From NCBI RefSeq assembly GCF_900167225.1, contig NZ_FUXH01000001.1, forward strand, positions 217,892-281,891: 64,000 nucleotides of DNA. Reading direction: 5' to 3'. This DNA comes from Porphyromonas crevioricanis (GTDB lineage: Bacteria; Bacteroidota; Bacteroidia; Bacteroidales; Porphyromonadaceae). Under the pieces are notes generated by a model. It made no database searches. It saw only the letters and a list, made by a program, of their open reading frames with translations, and was not told the origin of the DNA. A program made the position numbers and the translations under genes. Shown piece by piece: positions 36,336 through 45,992 of this stretch (position 1 is the first letter of the stretch; every line of letters begins with the position of its first letter).

Positions 36336-38033
36336 ATGAGTTTTTCTGCCAAGCCTCATGTACAACTATTGATAGGCCTACTAAGAGATTATAATATCCA
36401 ACATTTGGTTGTTTGTCCGGGATCTCGAAATTCACCTATAATAGAGACTGCATATGAGCTACAGGCTTTTCATCTGCATTCCGTTGTTGATGAACGTTCT
36501 GCCGGATATGTGGCATTGGGGTTATCTGAGGTTTTGAATCAACCGGTAGCTGTCTGTTGCACTTCCGGAACAGCCCTGCACAACTTGGGCTCATCCATTG
36601 CAGAAGCCTATTTCAGAAGGATTCCATTACTCGTCATATCTGCTGATAGACCAAGCCGGGAGCTTTTTCAGCTTGATGGGCAGACAATCCCTCAAACCAA
36701 TATATTTAGACGAATCACGCTACACTCTCTGGATGTAGAGGAGACGTACAACGATGATGATTTGGGAGCTTTGGCAAGAGATCTCAGCATGGCACTACTT
36801 TCTCTATTCCAACTTCCTAAAGGGCCTGTACATATAAACATACACATTCAAGATCCTGTACACGAGAGTGGCGATTGGTTGTACCAAACTGGGAGAAGAG
36901 TTAGGAGAGTAGGTCGATCTATAAATCCTCGATTTGAAGAGGTGAATTGGGAGAGCCTCCCGCGCAAAAGGGTGATGCTCCTGTTAGGACAAGAGGGTTT
37001 TGATCCTAATACAAGTCTGGCTATACGAAGGTTGAAAAGTCTTGGCTGTGTAGTCTTGGCCGAGCATACGGCTAATTTGAAGCCTGAGGATGATGTCATT
37101 AAGTTTTTCGATACGATCCTGTACGTAACAGACAAAAAAGAGTTCCCGTCTTTGGCTCCTGACCTGTTGATCACAGCAGGTGGGCATATCATTTCCAAGC
37201 GAATCAAACAGTTGCTCCGCCAATACAAACCTTGCGGACATTGGCATGTTGGGATAGACAGCTCGACTCCCATCCCTGATCCATACTTAAGTCTTACGCA
37301 TATCTTTGATGTAGACCTGCCAACCTTTGCCATAAGTTTGGAACAGTATTTAAGAGAGAACTCTATCCCCAGCTTAGGTTCTGAAGAATACTTACAGAAA
37401 TGGGAAGGTCTTCAGCTGCAGGTTCCTATGCCTCCTATCAATAATATCAAAAATGGACTGTCTGCCATTGGTCTGTTCCTTTCTCGTTGCAAGGCCGGAA
37501 ATCATCTCTTATTAGGTAATAGCTCCATCATCAGGCTGGCTCAGCTTTATCCCTTGCCTTTCTTTTGTCACATCTATGCTAATAGAGGAACATCGGGTAT
37601 AGATGGCCTTCTTTCAACGGCCGTAGGTATTGCTTTAGGCACTGCCGAAGAAGTTTGGGCTATCGTTGGAGACTTGAGTGCTTTCTACGACATGAACATC
37701 CTACGACATGATTTGCCCTCCAATCTGCGTATTATTGTCCTCAATAATGGAGGAGGTGGGATTTTCTTTCAGTTGCCTTCTCTGCAAGACAAGTCCTCTT
37801 TGAAGCAATACATTGGAGCAAGCCATAGTTGTTCCATGCAAGGCTGGGCAGAAGAAGCCGGGTTGGACTATTTCCAACCACAAACAGCACAGCAATTTCT
37901 GAAAGCCCTTGACAGAAAACATCCGACCAAAGCCTCTTTGATAGAAATATTCACGGATATCCGGAAGGATACCGAAGCTATACAAGACTATCGAGCACAC
38001 GTATTCGATGCACTAAAACAAACTAAATCCTAA
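36336..38033 (+). CDS. menD: SEPHCHC synthase (MenD)
   Basis: A 565-residue thiamine-diphosphate enzyme joining isochorismate and 2-oxoglutarate. CPGSRNSPI and [13 protein letters not shown] in the N-terminal domain, and [10 protein letters not shown] and [13 protein letters not shown] in the cofactor-binding domain, are clear. Length is normal. It lies 43 bases after menF and 14 before menB. Confidence 0.96.
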   Translation: MSFSAKPHVQLLIGLLRDYNIQHLVVCPGSRNSPIIETAYELQAFHLHSVVDERSAGYVALGLSEVLNQPVAVCCTSGTALHNLGSSIAEAYFRRIPLLVISADRPSRELFQLDGQTIPQTNIFRRITLHSLDVEETYNDDDLGALARDLSMALLSLFQLPKGPVHINIHIQDPVHESGDWLYQTGRRVRRVGRSINPRFEEVNWESLPRKRVMLLLGQEGFDPNTSLAIRRLKSLGCVVLAEHTANLKPEDDVIKFFDTILYVTDKKEFPSLAPDLLITAGGHIISKRIKQLLRQYKPCGHWHVGIDSSTPIPDPYLSLTHIFDVDLPTFAISLEQYLRENSIPSLGSEEYLQKWEGLQLQVPMPPINNIKNGLSAIGLFLSRCKAGNHLLLGNSSIIRLAQLYPLPFFCHIYANRGTSGIDGLLSTAVGIALGTAEEVWAIVGDLSAFYDMNILRHDLPSNLRIIVLNNGGGGIFFQLPSLQDKSSLKQYIGASHSCSMQGWAEEAGLDYFQPQTAQQFLKALDRKHPTKASLIEIFTDIRKDTEAIQDYRAHVFDALKQTKS

Positions 38034-38047
38034 TTACATGTAAGTCT

Positions 38048-38866
38048 ATGCAAACTCAATGGACAAGTATCAAGCAATACGAAGACATTTTATTCGATTT
38101 TTTTGAAGGGATCGCCAAAATCACGATCAACAGACCTCATGTGCGCAATGCCTTTACTCCGCTCACGACAAGCGAAATATCCGATGCTTTGAGGATTTGC
38201 AGGGAAGACCCGAAGATAAGGGTTGTTGTATTGACAGGGGCCGGAGACAAAGCTTTTTGTAGCGGAGGTGATCAAAATGCCAAAGGCAAAGGTGGTTATG
38301 TGGGGCAGGATGGCGTTCCTCGACTAAATGTATTGGATGTCCAGAAGCAAATCCGTTCATTACCTAAGCCCGTAATTGCCATGGTCAATGGCTATGCTAT
38401 TGGAGGAGGTCATGTCCTTCATGTTGTGTGCGACCTGAGTATCGCAAGTGAAAATGCTCGTTTTGGACAAACCGGACCCAAAGTTGGTAGTTTCGACGCC
38501 GGATTTGGAGCCTCTTTTTTAGCCCGATGTGTGGGACAAAAGAAAGCACGTGAGATTTGGTTCCTGTGTCGGCAATACTCTGCCCAAGAAGCGTTGGATA
38601 TGGGACTGGTCAATGCTGTAGTGCCATTTGATAAGTTAGAAGAGGAAGTGATTAAGTGGGCAAAAGAAATCATGGTACATAGTCCTCTGGCTATAAGGTT
38701 ACTCAAAGCCGGCTTCAATGCCGAGTTGGACGGGCAAGCCGGTATTCAAGAATTGGCGGGAGATGCCACTTTGCTCTATTACCTTACAGACGAAGCTCAA
38801 GAAGGTCGGGATGCTTTTCTGGAGAAACGCTCACCGGACTTTGACCAATATCCCATGTTCCCATAA
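38048..38866 (+). CDS. menB: 1,4-dihydroxy-2-naphthoyl-CoA synthase
   Basis: A 272-residue crotonase-fold enzyme that closes the naphthoquinone ring. [11 protein letters not shown] and GYVGQDG, the oxyanion-hole segment [20 protein letters not shown] and the end [11 protein letters not shown] are standard for MenB. Its substrate, succinylbenzoyl-CoA, is made by MenE, which is not in this window. Confidence 0.96.
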   Translation: MQTQWTSIKQYEDILFDFFEGIAKITINRPHVRNAFTPLTTSEISDALRICREDPKIRVVVLTGAGDKAFCSGGDQNAKGKGGYVGQDGVPRLNVLDVQKQIRSLPKPVIAMVNGYAIGGGHVLHVVCDLSIASENARFGQTGPKVGSFDAGFGASFLARCVGQKKAREIWFLCRQYSAQEALDMGLVNAVVPFDKLEEEVIKWAKEIMVHSPLAIRLLKAGFNAELDGQAGIQELAGDATLLYYLTDEAQEGRDAFLEKRSPDFDQYPMFP

Positions 38867-38871
38867 ATGAG

Positions 38872-39924
38872 GTGGCAAAGGTAAAGGTCTTTAGACAAGA
38901 GCTGAAGTTTGCTCACCCGGCTATTACATCCAGAGGGATTTACCGTAGCCGGAATGTTTGGTTTTTGGTTTATTATCCGCAAGATGACAGTGCTGTTCAT
39001 CATATTGGTGAAATAGCTCCGCTCTATGATCTCTCTCCGGAGTATCACCCGGGGTTTGAGGAGGAAATCATATCCTGTGCACAGTCAATGGAAGAAATAT
39101 CGCCCGCCACTCTTCTGCAGGATTGTAGAGCCTCCTCCATTCGTTTCGCTTTGGACTGTATATCGAGACAAAATCAAAGCCTCCCTCACGCACCTTTCGA
39201 TGAAGTACCTATCCCGGTCAATGGCCTCATTTGGATGGGAACTAAGGAACAGATGACTGCTCGAATGAAGGAGAAACTCCAAGCTGGCTTTCGCTGCATC
39301 AAACTCAAAATTGGAGGGATCGATTTTGAGGAGGAGTTATCTATACTACAAGAGCTCCGCAATCTGGCCGGCACAGATATCACAATCCGGCTGGATGCCA
39401 ATGGAGCTTGGCAAGACTACGATACTGCCATGAAACGCTTGGAAGCTTTGGCTCCCTTCGGGATTCACTCCATAGAACAACCAGTATTGGCCGGTCTTAC
39501 TGAGACAAGTGCAAAAGTGTGTCGACAAAGTCCTGTTCCAATTGCACTGGATGAAGAGCTTATTGGTATTTGGTCAAAGCAGGAGCGAGAGGTTTTGTTA
39601 GCCACCATTCGTCCTCAGTATTTGGTACTCAAACCAACCTTACATGGAGGATTGAGTGGAGCGGAAGAATGGATTCGATTAGCAAAGCAATATGCAGCTG
39701 GTTATTGGGTGACCTCTGCTCTGGAGAGCAATGTGGGATTGCGAGCCTTGGCCGAATGGATTTTACCTACACGACCCCTCTTGGCACAAGGCCTTGGCAC
39801 AGGAGATCTCTACCTGAACAATATGCCCCGTAACCATCGGTTACATAAGGGATATTTCTATCTTGTGAGTCATTCTCCCTATTCTGTTTCTGATTTGAAA
39901 GGATCTCTCCCTGTATATGGATAG
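38872..39924 (+). CDS. menC: o-succinylbenzoate synthase
   Basis: A 350-residue enolase-superfamily enzyme that dehydrates SHCHC. LKIGGIDF (catalytic Lys), RLDANGAW, SIEQPVLAG and ALDEELIG carry the metal ligands, and LKPTLHGG holds the second Lys. The start appears to be a GTG five bases after the menB stop; the nearby ATG is out of frame. It is the last gene of the cluster and is followed by a repeat with strong inverted arms. No menE follows. Confidence 0.92.
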   Translation: MAKVKVFRQELKFAHPAITSRGIYRSRNVWFLVYYPQDDSAVHHIGEIAPLYDLSPEYHPGFEEEIISCAQSMEEISPATLLQDCRASSIRFALDCISRQNQSLPHAPFDEVPIPVNGLIWMGTKEQMTARMKEKLQAGFRCIKLKIGGIDFEEELSILQELRNLAGTDITIRLDANGAWQDYDTAMKRLEALAPFGIHSIEQPVLAGLTETSAKVCRQSPVPIALDEELIGIWSKQEREVLLATIRPQYLVLKPTLHGGLSGAEEWIRLAKQYAAGYWVTSALESNVGLRALAEWILPTRPLLAQGLGTGDLYLNNMPRNHRLHKGYFYLVSHSPYSVSDLKGSLPVYG

Positions 39925-39980
39925 TTGCTTTATGTATAATAGATTGGGTATGTGTTAATGTGGTTTGTCTCTTTGAAAAT

Positions 39981-40104
39981 GCCGATGAATAGGCTGTTCT
40001 GAGGGGGACAAAATTCTCTCCTGAGAAAAATTTTGCTCTCTCCTGTGTTAGCGAAAATTCTCTCAGGAGAGAATTTTTATTTCCTCCTATGGTAATATTT
40101 TGCC
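39981..40104 (+). repeat. Intergenic inverted-repeat element, copy 1
   Basis: The block starting CCGATGAATAGGCT recurs at 62131. It holds the perfect 17-bp inverted repeat AAAATTCTCTCCTGAGA (40010-40026) and TCTCAGGAGAGAATTTT (40061-40077). The second arm is itself nearly a perfect palindrome and is followed by T residues. It begins 57 bases after menC and may act as its terminator. The remaining 550 bases up to nrdD are AT-rich, with a promoter and two copies of a 13-mer, and hold no gene I can support. Confidence 0.8.
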
Positions 40105-40529
40105 CATGTATAGCTTCCTTTTTATAACAAGCTTTAACGATGGACTGTGCTAAAAATAGAGATAATCAGAATAAACAAAAACAGTAGGACCTTTGAACTA
40201 TGGGCTTTAATTCTTTCGATGTTTGACGTGCGTTGTTTTTACAAAATAATGCTCTTTCAACCGATTCTCTATTTCGCTGTCTATATTGATACTTTCGAGC
40301 TGCATCATTAAGAGTTACATTGGTCATTCAAATCGATTGAGTTTCTAAATCGGAAAACTTTAGTCTAAATCATGATTACATAGAACCTCATTGATGAAAT
40401 CATAATATGCTGTTTTCCATATTGTTATAATATACTCTGTTGGATGCTTAATTTTCATTTTGGAAAACTTTAGTTGTCTGATCTGGAAGTTTATTATCCA
40501 ATTTGATTTGTTTTAGTTCCCAAATCTAA

Positions 40530-40559
40530 TTGTTTTCTATCCGTTTTTGTGTAGTTTTG
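40530..40559 (+). promoter_or_regulatory. Promoter of nrdD-nrdG
   Basis: TTG (40530-40532), 19 bases, then TAGTTTTG (40552-40559), an ideal spacing. The ATG of nrdD is about 98 bases downstream. Two copies of GGAAAACTTTAGT lie upstream (40352 and 40462). Confidence 0.68.
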
Positions 40560-40656
40560 TGGCATCTATAGAGAGGTTCTTCTTTCAATCTTTAAGAGAA
40601 AAAGAGCTAAATCCTTGGATGCTAATAGAAAAACAGATAAACGCATAAAACGAACA

Positions 40657-43056
40657 ATGGAAAATTCACAATCTCCAGAGCTATACATCGTCAAGCGCGA
40701 TGGAAAGGTTCAGATTTTCGACCCCAATAAGATCCGACAGGCGATCATCAAGGCTTATAGAGCTGGTGGTATCAATGAAGACGGCAATAAAGTAGATCGG
40801 ATTGTAGCCCACATCACCGATCTGGCCAAACAAAGTCCCGAAAGGAAGTTGGCAGTGGAGGAGATACAGGATTTAGTAGAGCAACAACTGATGAGCTGCG
40901 ACCCTTATATCGCCAAAAAGTACATCATATATAGGGAGTGGCGTAATGTGGAGCGCGATAGAAAAACTTCTCTGAAGCAGACCATGGATGGAATCGTGAA
41001 AATAGAAAAGAACGATACCAATTTGGGGAATGCCAACATGAGTGCTCACACCCCATCTGGACAAATGATGACTTTTGCTTCAGAAATCACCAAGGACTAT
41101 ACACGCAAATATTTACTATCTCCTATTTATAGCCGAGCGCATAACAATGGGGACATACACATCCATGACCTCGACTATTACCCCACTAAGACAACCACTT
41201 GTGTGCAATATGACTTGGAAGATATATTCGAGAGGGGATTCCGTACTAAGAACGGTAGTGTACGTACGCCACAGAGTATCCGCAGCTATGCAACTTTGGC
41301 CACGATAGTGTTTCAGACAAATCAGAATGAGCAGCACGGAGGACAATCCATACCGGCTTTTGATTTTTTCATGGCTCCCGGTGTGGCCAAGTCTTATCGT
41401 AAGCACATAGTAAATAATCTCTCTTTCATACTTGATCTGAAGTCAACACCGTCGAACAGGGATCTGTCGTCTTTGGTTGAGAAAATTGCACCCAAACTCA
41501 CGGAAAACCAAGAAGAAGCCAAGCGAGTAACCACCGCCTTGCAAGCCACCGGCTTAGCCTTGGATTTGCATGAAGTTTCGCATGCCCTAAAAAATGCCTA
41601 TGTGGCCACGCGCAAGGACACACATCAAGCTATGGAAGGATTTGTTCATAACCTCAATACAATGCATTCTCGTGGAGGAAATCAAGTCGTTTTCAGCTCA
41701 GTGAACTATGGAACGGATACCAGCCCAGAGGGGCGTATGGTGATTTTGGAGCTTCTCAAGGCTACACAAGAAGGTCTCGGTCAGGGAGAAGTGCCCATAT
41801 TCCCGATACAAATTTTTAAGGTCAAAGAGGGAATAAACTATTGCGAAGAAGACTACGAATTGGCAATAAGTCAGTTCGACAAAGCTCTCAATGGAGAATT
41901 GCAATACAAGACTCCTAACTTCGATTTGCTGATAGAGAGTTGCAAGGCTACAGCCAAGGCTTTGTTCCCGAATTTCCTATTCCTCGATACTCCATTCAAC
42001 AGCAATGAGCTATGGAAAGCAGATGACCCCAAACGTTATCTCTACGAGGTGGCCACAATGGGCTGTCGTACTCGTGTATTTGAGAATTTGAGAGGGGTAA
42101 AGTCCAGCGTAGGCCGTGGAAATCTCTCTTTCACTTCTATCAATATGCCTCGGTTGGCGATAGAAGCGATACGAGAAGCAGAGGAGTTTAGCCCTGATGG
42201 AAGCAAAGAGCAACTCAGGAGAGAGGCCCGGATTATCTTTTTCGATAAGGTTCGCAAAATGTCTGTCTTGGTTGCTGATCAACTTTATGATCGTTATTGT
42301 TACCAAAGGAAGGCTTTGGCTAGGCAATTCCCCTTCATGATGCGAAACGATGTGTGGAAAGGAGGACAAGCTCTTCAACCTCAAGACGAAGTTGGTGATG
42401 TCATAGCTTCCGGCACACTGGGTATCGGTTTTATCGGGGGGCATAATGCCATGGTAGCTATCTATGGAGAAGGACATGCACATAATAAGGAAGCATACAA
42501 TACTCTATATGAGGCTATACAGGTAATGAATGAAGTGGCTAACGAGTACAAACGGAAATACAATCTGAACTATTCTGTGCTGGCAACTCCGGCCGAAGGT
42601 CTCTCTGGTCGCTTCACTCGTATGGATCGTAAGAAGTACGGTATTATACCCGGCGTGACAGATCTGGATTATTACGTCAATTCCTTCCATATCGATGTGC
42701 GTGAACCAGTGGGAATAGCCGAGAAAATCAAATTGGAAGCACCTTTCCATGCCATCACTACCGGTGGACACATTACCTATGTAGAACTTGATGGCGAGGC
42801 AAAGAAGAATGTATCGGTTATCCTCAAGATTGTTCGTACCATGAAACAGGAGCAAATAGGGTACGGCTCAATCAATCATCCAATAGACACTTGTCTCAAG
42901 TGTGGTTATAAAGGTGTTATCTATACCAAATGTCCTATTTGCAAGTCCGAACAGATAGAGCGACTGAGACGTATCACCGGATATCTCACTGGTAGTCTGG
43001 ATAGTTGGAATAGTGCCAAGCAAGCCGAAGAGCATGATAGGATAAAGCATCACTAA
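40657..43056 (+). CDS. nrdD: Anaerobic ribonucleoside-triphosphate reductase
   Basis: A 799-residue class III reductase (813 if a TTG at 40615 is used). It makes dNTPs without oxygen. An ATP-cone allosteric domain is at the N-terminus (VKRDGKVQIFDPNKIRQAI). The catalytic barrel has CVQYDLEDIFERGF and MGCRTRVFE. The C-terminal zinc site is CLKCGYKG and CPICKS, and the glycyl-radical loop is RRITGYLTGSLDSWN. I prefer the ATG because the cone domain starts soon after it. It is activated by NrdG, encoded next. Confidence 0.95.
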   Translation: MENSQSPELYIVKRDGKVQIFDPNKIRQAIIKAYRAGGINEDGNKVDRIVAHITDLAKQSPERKLAVEEIQDLVEQQLMSCDPYIAKKYIIYREWRNVERDRKTSLKQTMDGIVKIEKNDTNLGNANMSAHTPSGQMMTFASEITKDYTRKYLLSPIYSRAHNNGDIHIHDLDYYPTKTTTCVQYDLEDIFERGFRTKNGSVRTPQSIRSYATLATIVFQTNQNEQHGGQSIPAFDFFMAPGVAKSYRKHIVNNLSFILDLKSTPSNRDLSSLVEKIAPKLTENQEEAKRVTTALQATGLALDLHEVSHALKNAYVATRKDTHQAMEGFVHNLNTMHSRGGNQVVFSSVNYGTDTSPEGRMVILELLKATQEGLGQGEVPIFPIQIFKVKEGINYCEEDYELAISQFDKALNGELQYKTPNFDLLIESCKATAKALFPNFLFLDTPFNSNELWKADDPKRYLYEVATMGCRTRVFENLRGVKSSVGRGNLSFTSINMPRLAIEAIREAEEFSPDGSKEQLRREARIIFFDKVRKMSVLVADQLYDRYCYQRKALARQFPFMMRNDVWKGGQALQPQDEVGDVIASGTLGIGFIGGHNAMVAIYGEGHAHNKEAYNTLYEAIQVMNEVANEYKRKYNLNYSVLATPAEGLSGRFTRMDRKKYGIIPGVTDLDYYVNSFHIDVREPVGIAEKIKLEAPFHAITTGGHITYVELDGEAKKNVSVILKIVRTMKQEQIGYGSINHPIDTCLKCGYKGVIYTKCPICKSEQIERLRRITGYLTGSLDSWNSAKQAEEHDRIKHH

Positions 43057-43088
43057 AAGTCTTTTAATCTCCATATTAGGTACAGCGA

Positions 43089-43124
43089 TCCCGATCGGAG
43101 GTTTTGTTTTTCCTCCGGTCGGGG
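43089..43124 (+). promoter_or_regulatory. Stem-loop between nrdD and nrdG
   Basis: A 12-13-bp stem (CCCGATCGGAGG with CCTCCGGTCGGG, one internal G-T pair) and a ten-base loop made of T with one G. No T tail follows, so it may shape the mRNA or reduce read-through rather than stop it. It lies 16 bases before the nrdG ATG. Confidence 0.55.
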
Positions 43125-43139
43125 ACTTGCTACTTCTAT

Positions 43140-43616
43140 ATGCGTGTCCTAAATATATATAAGTCCACTATCAGCGATGGCCCTGGCTTGCGCTATTCGA
43201 TCTATTTGTCAGGCTGTAGACATGCCTGCCCAGGCTGTCATAACCCTCGGTCATGGGATGAAAATTCAGGCATATTACTCACCCCTCAGGCTTTGGATCA
43301 GATCACCGAGGAAATTAATAGTGATCCGCTGTTGGATGGAATTACGATTAGTGGAGGAGATCCCTTTTTTAATCCAGCCGAACTAACTGATCTATTGGCC
43401 GAGTTAAAAATAAAAACCAACAAAAATATTTGGTGCTATACAGGCTATACGATAGAGACCATTTTGGCCTCCGAGAAATTGAGTGCTCCTCTCCGATACA
43501 TAGATACGCTTGTGGATGGCCCATTCATCCAATCTCTCTATGATCCTACCTTACTCTGGCGGGGGAGTAGCAATCAACGTGTCATTAGACTACAATCTGG
43601 TAGGCCTTTGCCTTGA
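43140..43616 (+). CDS. nrdG: Anaerobic ribonucleotide reductase activating protein
   Basis: A 158-residue radical SAM activase that makes the glycyl radical on NrdD. The cluster motif CRHACPGCHN is near residue 25, and GITISGGDPFFNP follows. The start MRVLNIYKSTISDGPG is typical of the family; an upstream TTG would lie inside the stem-loop. It ends three bases from the convergent radA gene. Confidence 0.94.
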   Translation: MRVLNIYKSTISDGPGLRYSIYLSGCRHACPGCHNPRSWDENSGILLTPQALDQITEEINSDPLLDGITISGGDPFFNPAELTDLLAELKIKTNKNIWCYTGYTIETILASEKLSAPLRYIDTLVDGPFIQSLYDPTLLWRGSSNQRVIRLQSGRPLP

Positions 43617-43619
43617 TTG

Positions 43620-45005
43620 TCAGCGACCTGCAAAAAGGAAGCGGAAAGCATCTTCAACCTTACTGATAGGTATAAGCTTCAGCCTTGTCGTCTTGATCTC
43701 TCCATCACTATCCAAATTCCCCTGAGGATAAAGCATTGTATCGAAGCCCAAGCGTTCTGCCTCGGATATTCGTTGTCTGATACGACTAACGGCTCTTATC
43801 TCTCCTGCCAACCCCACTTCTCCACATAGGCATACCCCCGGACTGACTGCAATATCCAAGCTTGAGGATAGTATAGCCGAAATAACGGCCAAATCGGCTG
43901 CCGGATCAGCAGTGCGTATCCCTCCGGCAATATTCAGAAAGACATCCTTTTCTATCAGTCTGAATCCACTCCTTTTCTCCAATACAGCCAATAGCATATT
44001 CAGGCGCCGTATATCAAAACCTGTAGCCGAACGTTGTGGGGTAGAGTAGACAGCCGAACTTACCAAAGCTTGCGTTTCGATGAGCAAACTGCGAGCACCT
44101 TCCATGCTGCAAGCAATCGCAATACCGCTAAGTCCAAGGCTCCGATGGTTGATAAGTTGCTCCGATGGATTCTCGACAGGTCTTAATCCTTTCCCTGTCA
44201 TCTCGTAAATACCAATCTCGGCTGTATTTCCAAAACGATTTTTTATTGCTCGTACCAAACGATACATATGCTGTTTATCTCCCTCAAATTGGAGCACTAC
44301 ATCCACTGTGTGCTCCAATAGTTTAGGGCCAGCTACTTGTCCCTCTTTCGTTATATGTCCTATGAGAATTATCGGTATGCCCGTTATTTTGCAGAATCGT
44401 AGAAGCTGGGCTGCCACTTCTCTAATTTGCCCCACAGATCCGGGGGTGCTCTCGGATTGCTCAGTGTAAACAGTTTGTACGGAATCTATCACAAGCAAGT
44501 CGGGCTGCAACTTACCAGCTTCAGCCAGTATGTGCTCGATACGGGTCTCTGTATAGATATGACAATGAGACTGTTCTTCTCCAAGGCGATCCGCCCTCAG
44601 CTTAATCTGTTTGGCACTTTCCTCTCCCGACACATAGAGCGTTTGTAGATGTTTTGCTTGCATTACGGTCTGCAAAACAAGAGTGCTTTTCCCGATGCCA
44701 GGCTCTCCGGCCAGCAAAACAAAGCTCCCAGGTACGAGCCCCGATCCCAACACACGATTAAGCTCCATATCACAAAGGTCGATTCGAGGTTCTTTTTCAT
44801 AGGAGATTTCGTTTAACCTCTGTGGTGAATTCTCGCTCATGATATCTGTCCATCCATATCTTTTTGCCGGATTATTTGCCGGAGATGGATGTTCAATTTC
44901 TTCCTCAATTGTATTCCATTCTCCACAAGCATTGCATTTACCCATCCATTTGGGATAAATGGCACCGCAATTAGTGCAAGCAAAGACAGATTTGAGCTTA
45001 GTCAT
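43620..45005 (-). CDS. radA: DNA repair protein RadA
   Basis: A 461-residue RecA-like branch migration protein. The N-terminal zinc ribbon is CTNCGAIYPKWMGKC followed by CGEW; Walker A is GEPGIGKST; the RadA-specific KNRFG motif is in AIKNRFGNTAEIG; and the C-terminal Lon-like domain is present. All motifs are intact. Seven bases separate it from the upstream hydrolase gene. Confidence 0.96.
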   Translation of the reverse strand: MTKLKSVFACTNCGAIYPKWMGKCNACGEWNTIEEEIEHPSPANNPAKRYGWTDIMSENSPQRLNEISYEKEPRIDLCDMELNRVLGSGLVPGSFVLLAGEPGIGKSTLVLQTVMQAKHLQTLYVSGEESAKQIKLRADRLGEEQSHCHIYTETRIEHILAEAGKLQPDLLVIDSVQTVYTEQSESTPGSVGQIREVAAQLLRFCKITGIPIILIGHITKEGQVAGPKLLEHTVDVVLQFEGDKQHMYRLVRAIKNRFGNTAEIGIYEMTGKGLRPVENPSEQLINHRSLGLSGIAIACSMEGARSLLIETQALVSSAVYSTPQRSATGFDIRRLNMLLAVLEKRSGFRLIEKDVFLNIAGGIRTADPAADLAVISAILSSSLDIAVSPGVCLCGEVGLAGEIRAVSRIRQRISEAERLGFDTMLYPQGNLDSDGEIKTTRLKLIPISKVEDAFRFLFAGR

Positions 45006-45011
45006 GATTTT

Positions 45012-45926
45012 TTATTCCCTTACAATAGGCATAGTTGAGCATCGCAGTAGTCCACCCATCTTGGATATCTCGAAATAGGGTACTGGCTCGACCTGTATCC
45101 CCCATTCCTCTTGTAGATGGTTGTTCAATCTGGAAAACCTTTGCTCACTGATGACCACAGAGGGGCTGATCGAGAAGATATTCGTATTCATGTAATAGGC
45201 CTCTTCTTCTGTAACGGCAAAGAGATTGCTTTTGCCGAAGATTTCCTCTATCACCCCCTTACTTTCCTGATCGGCGAACCCCTTGGGATAGTATATCGCT
45301 TTCCCCGTACCGACCGGCTGAAAGGCACAGTCCAGATGAAGTACGCTTTCGGCCGTGTTTTGATCATGTTTTTTTAGGACAATCGGGACAATTGTCTTAT
45401 GAGGGAAACGATCTCGCAAAAAATCTACTGCATAACGATTGGTCCGAGCTGTTTTATAAGAGTCAAATGTCCCTTCTGGACAAGTTCCGACGAACAAAAT
45501 ATCATCATACAACAGCACATCTCCTCCTTCTACTCGGATAGGGGCAGGCAGTAACTCCAAGTGATCCCCTACTTGAGAAAAAATGTCTGTGAAAGCTTCT
45601 GTTTCTCTCGAACGATCTGCAATAAGATTGGCAACAAACAGAGTGTCGTCTATTGTGAAAGCAACATCTCTAGCAAAAACTTGATTGTAATCCTCTAAAG
45701 AGGAGGGGCGAAGGACTTCTACTTGGTATTTGTTCAAAATCTCCAGTACCGCCTGCATCTCAATTTTGCAATCTCCTTCCTTAGGATAAATGCCCTTGAC
45801 TACAGAGTCATAGCTTTTGGCATCATAGGTTTGCTCTATGCTTGGTTCTGGCCCTTGTTTGTCCGGGAGTCCTAGTACGACAGTACATAGTCTCGAGGTC
45901 TCATTGGTCACATGTGGAGTTATCAT
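45012..45926 (-). CDS. Amidinotransferase-fold hydrolase (DDAH/arginine deiminase superfamily)
   Basis: A 304-residue guanidine-modifying enzyme fold. FARDVAFTI, RVEGGDVLL, LHLDCAFQPVG and GGLLRCSTMPIV supply the Asp, Glu, His and Cys expected of the catalytic set. Members hydrolyse arginine, dimethylarginine or related guanidines, and the exact substrate cannot be told. Arginine deiminase proper is about 400 residues, so a DDAH-like role is more likely. It shares a transcript with radA. Confidence 0.82.
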   Translation of the reverse strand: MITPHVTNETSRLCTVVLGLPDKQGPEPSIEQTYDAKSYDSVVKGIYPKEGDCKIEMQAVLEILNKYQVEVLRPSSLEDYNQVFARDVAFTIDDTLFVANLIADRSRETEAFTDIFSQVGDHLELLPAPIRVEGGDVLLYDDILFVGTCPEGTFDSYKTARTNRYAVDFLRDRFPHKTIVPIVLKKHDQNTAESVLHLDCAFQPVGTGKAIYYPKGFADQESKGVIEEIFGKSNLFAVTEEEAYYMNTNIFSISPSVVISEQRFSRLNNHLQEEWGIQVEPVPYFEISKMGGLLRCSTMPIVRE

Positions 45927-45992
45927 AATTGTGTTTTTGTTCGTGTTTGGTTTTCTTGAAAGAGAGGGATGTGTTGGGAATAAAGGATTGTT

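Noticed and set aside
40105..40656. A small gene or riboswitch in the gap before nrdD
   Set aside because: The stretch is AT-rich with many stops in every frame, and I saw no conserved aptamer-like fold; only the promoter and the repeated 13-mer stand out.
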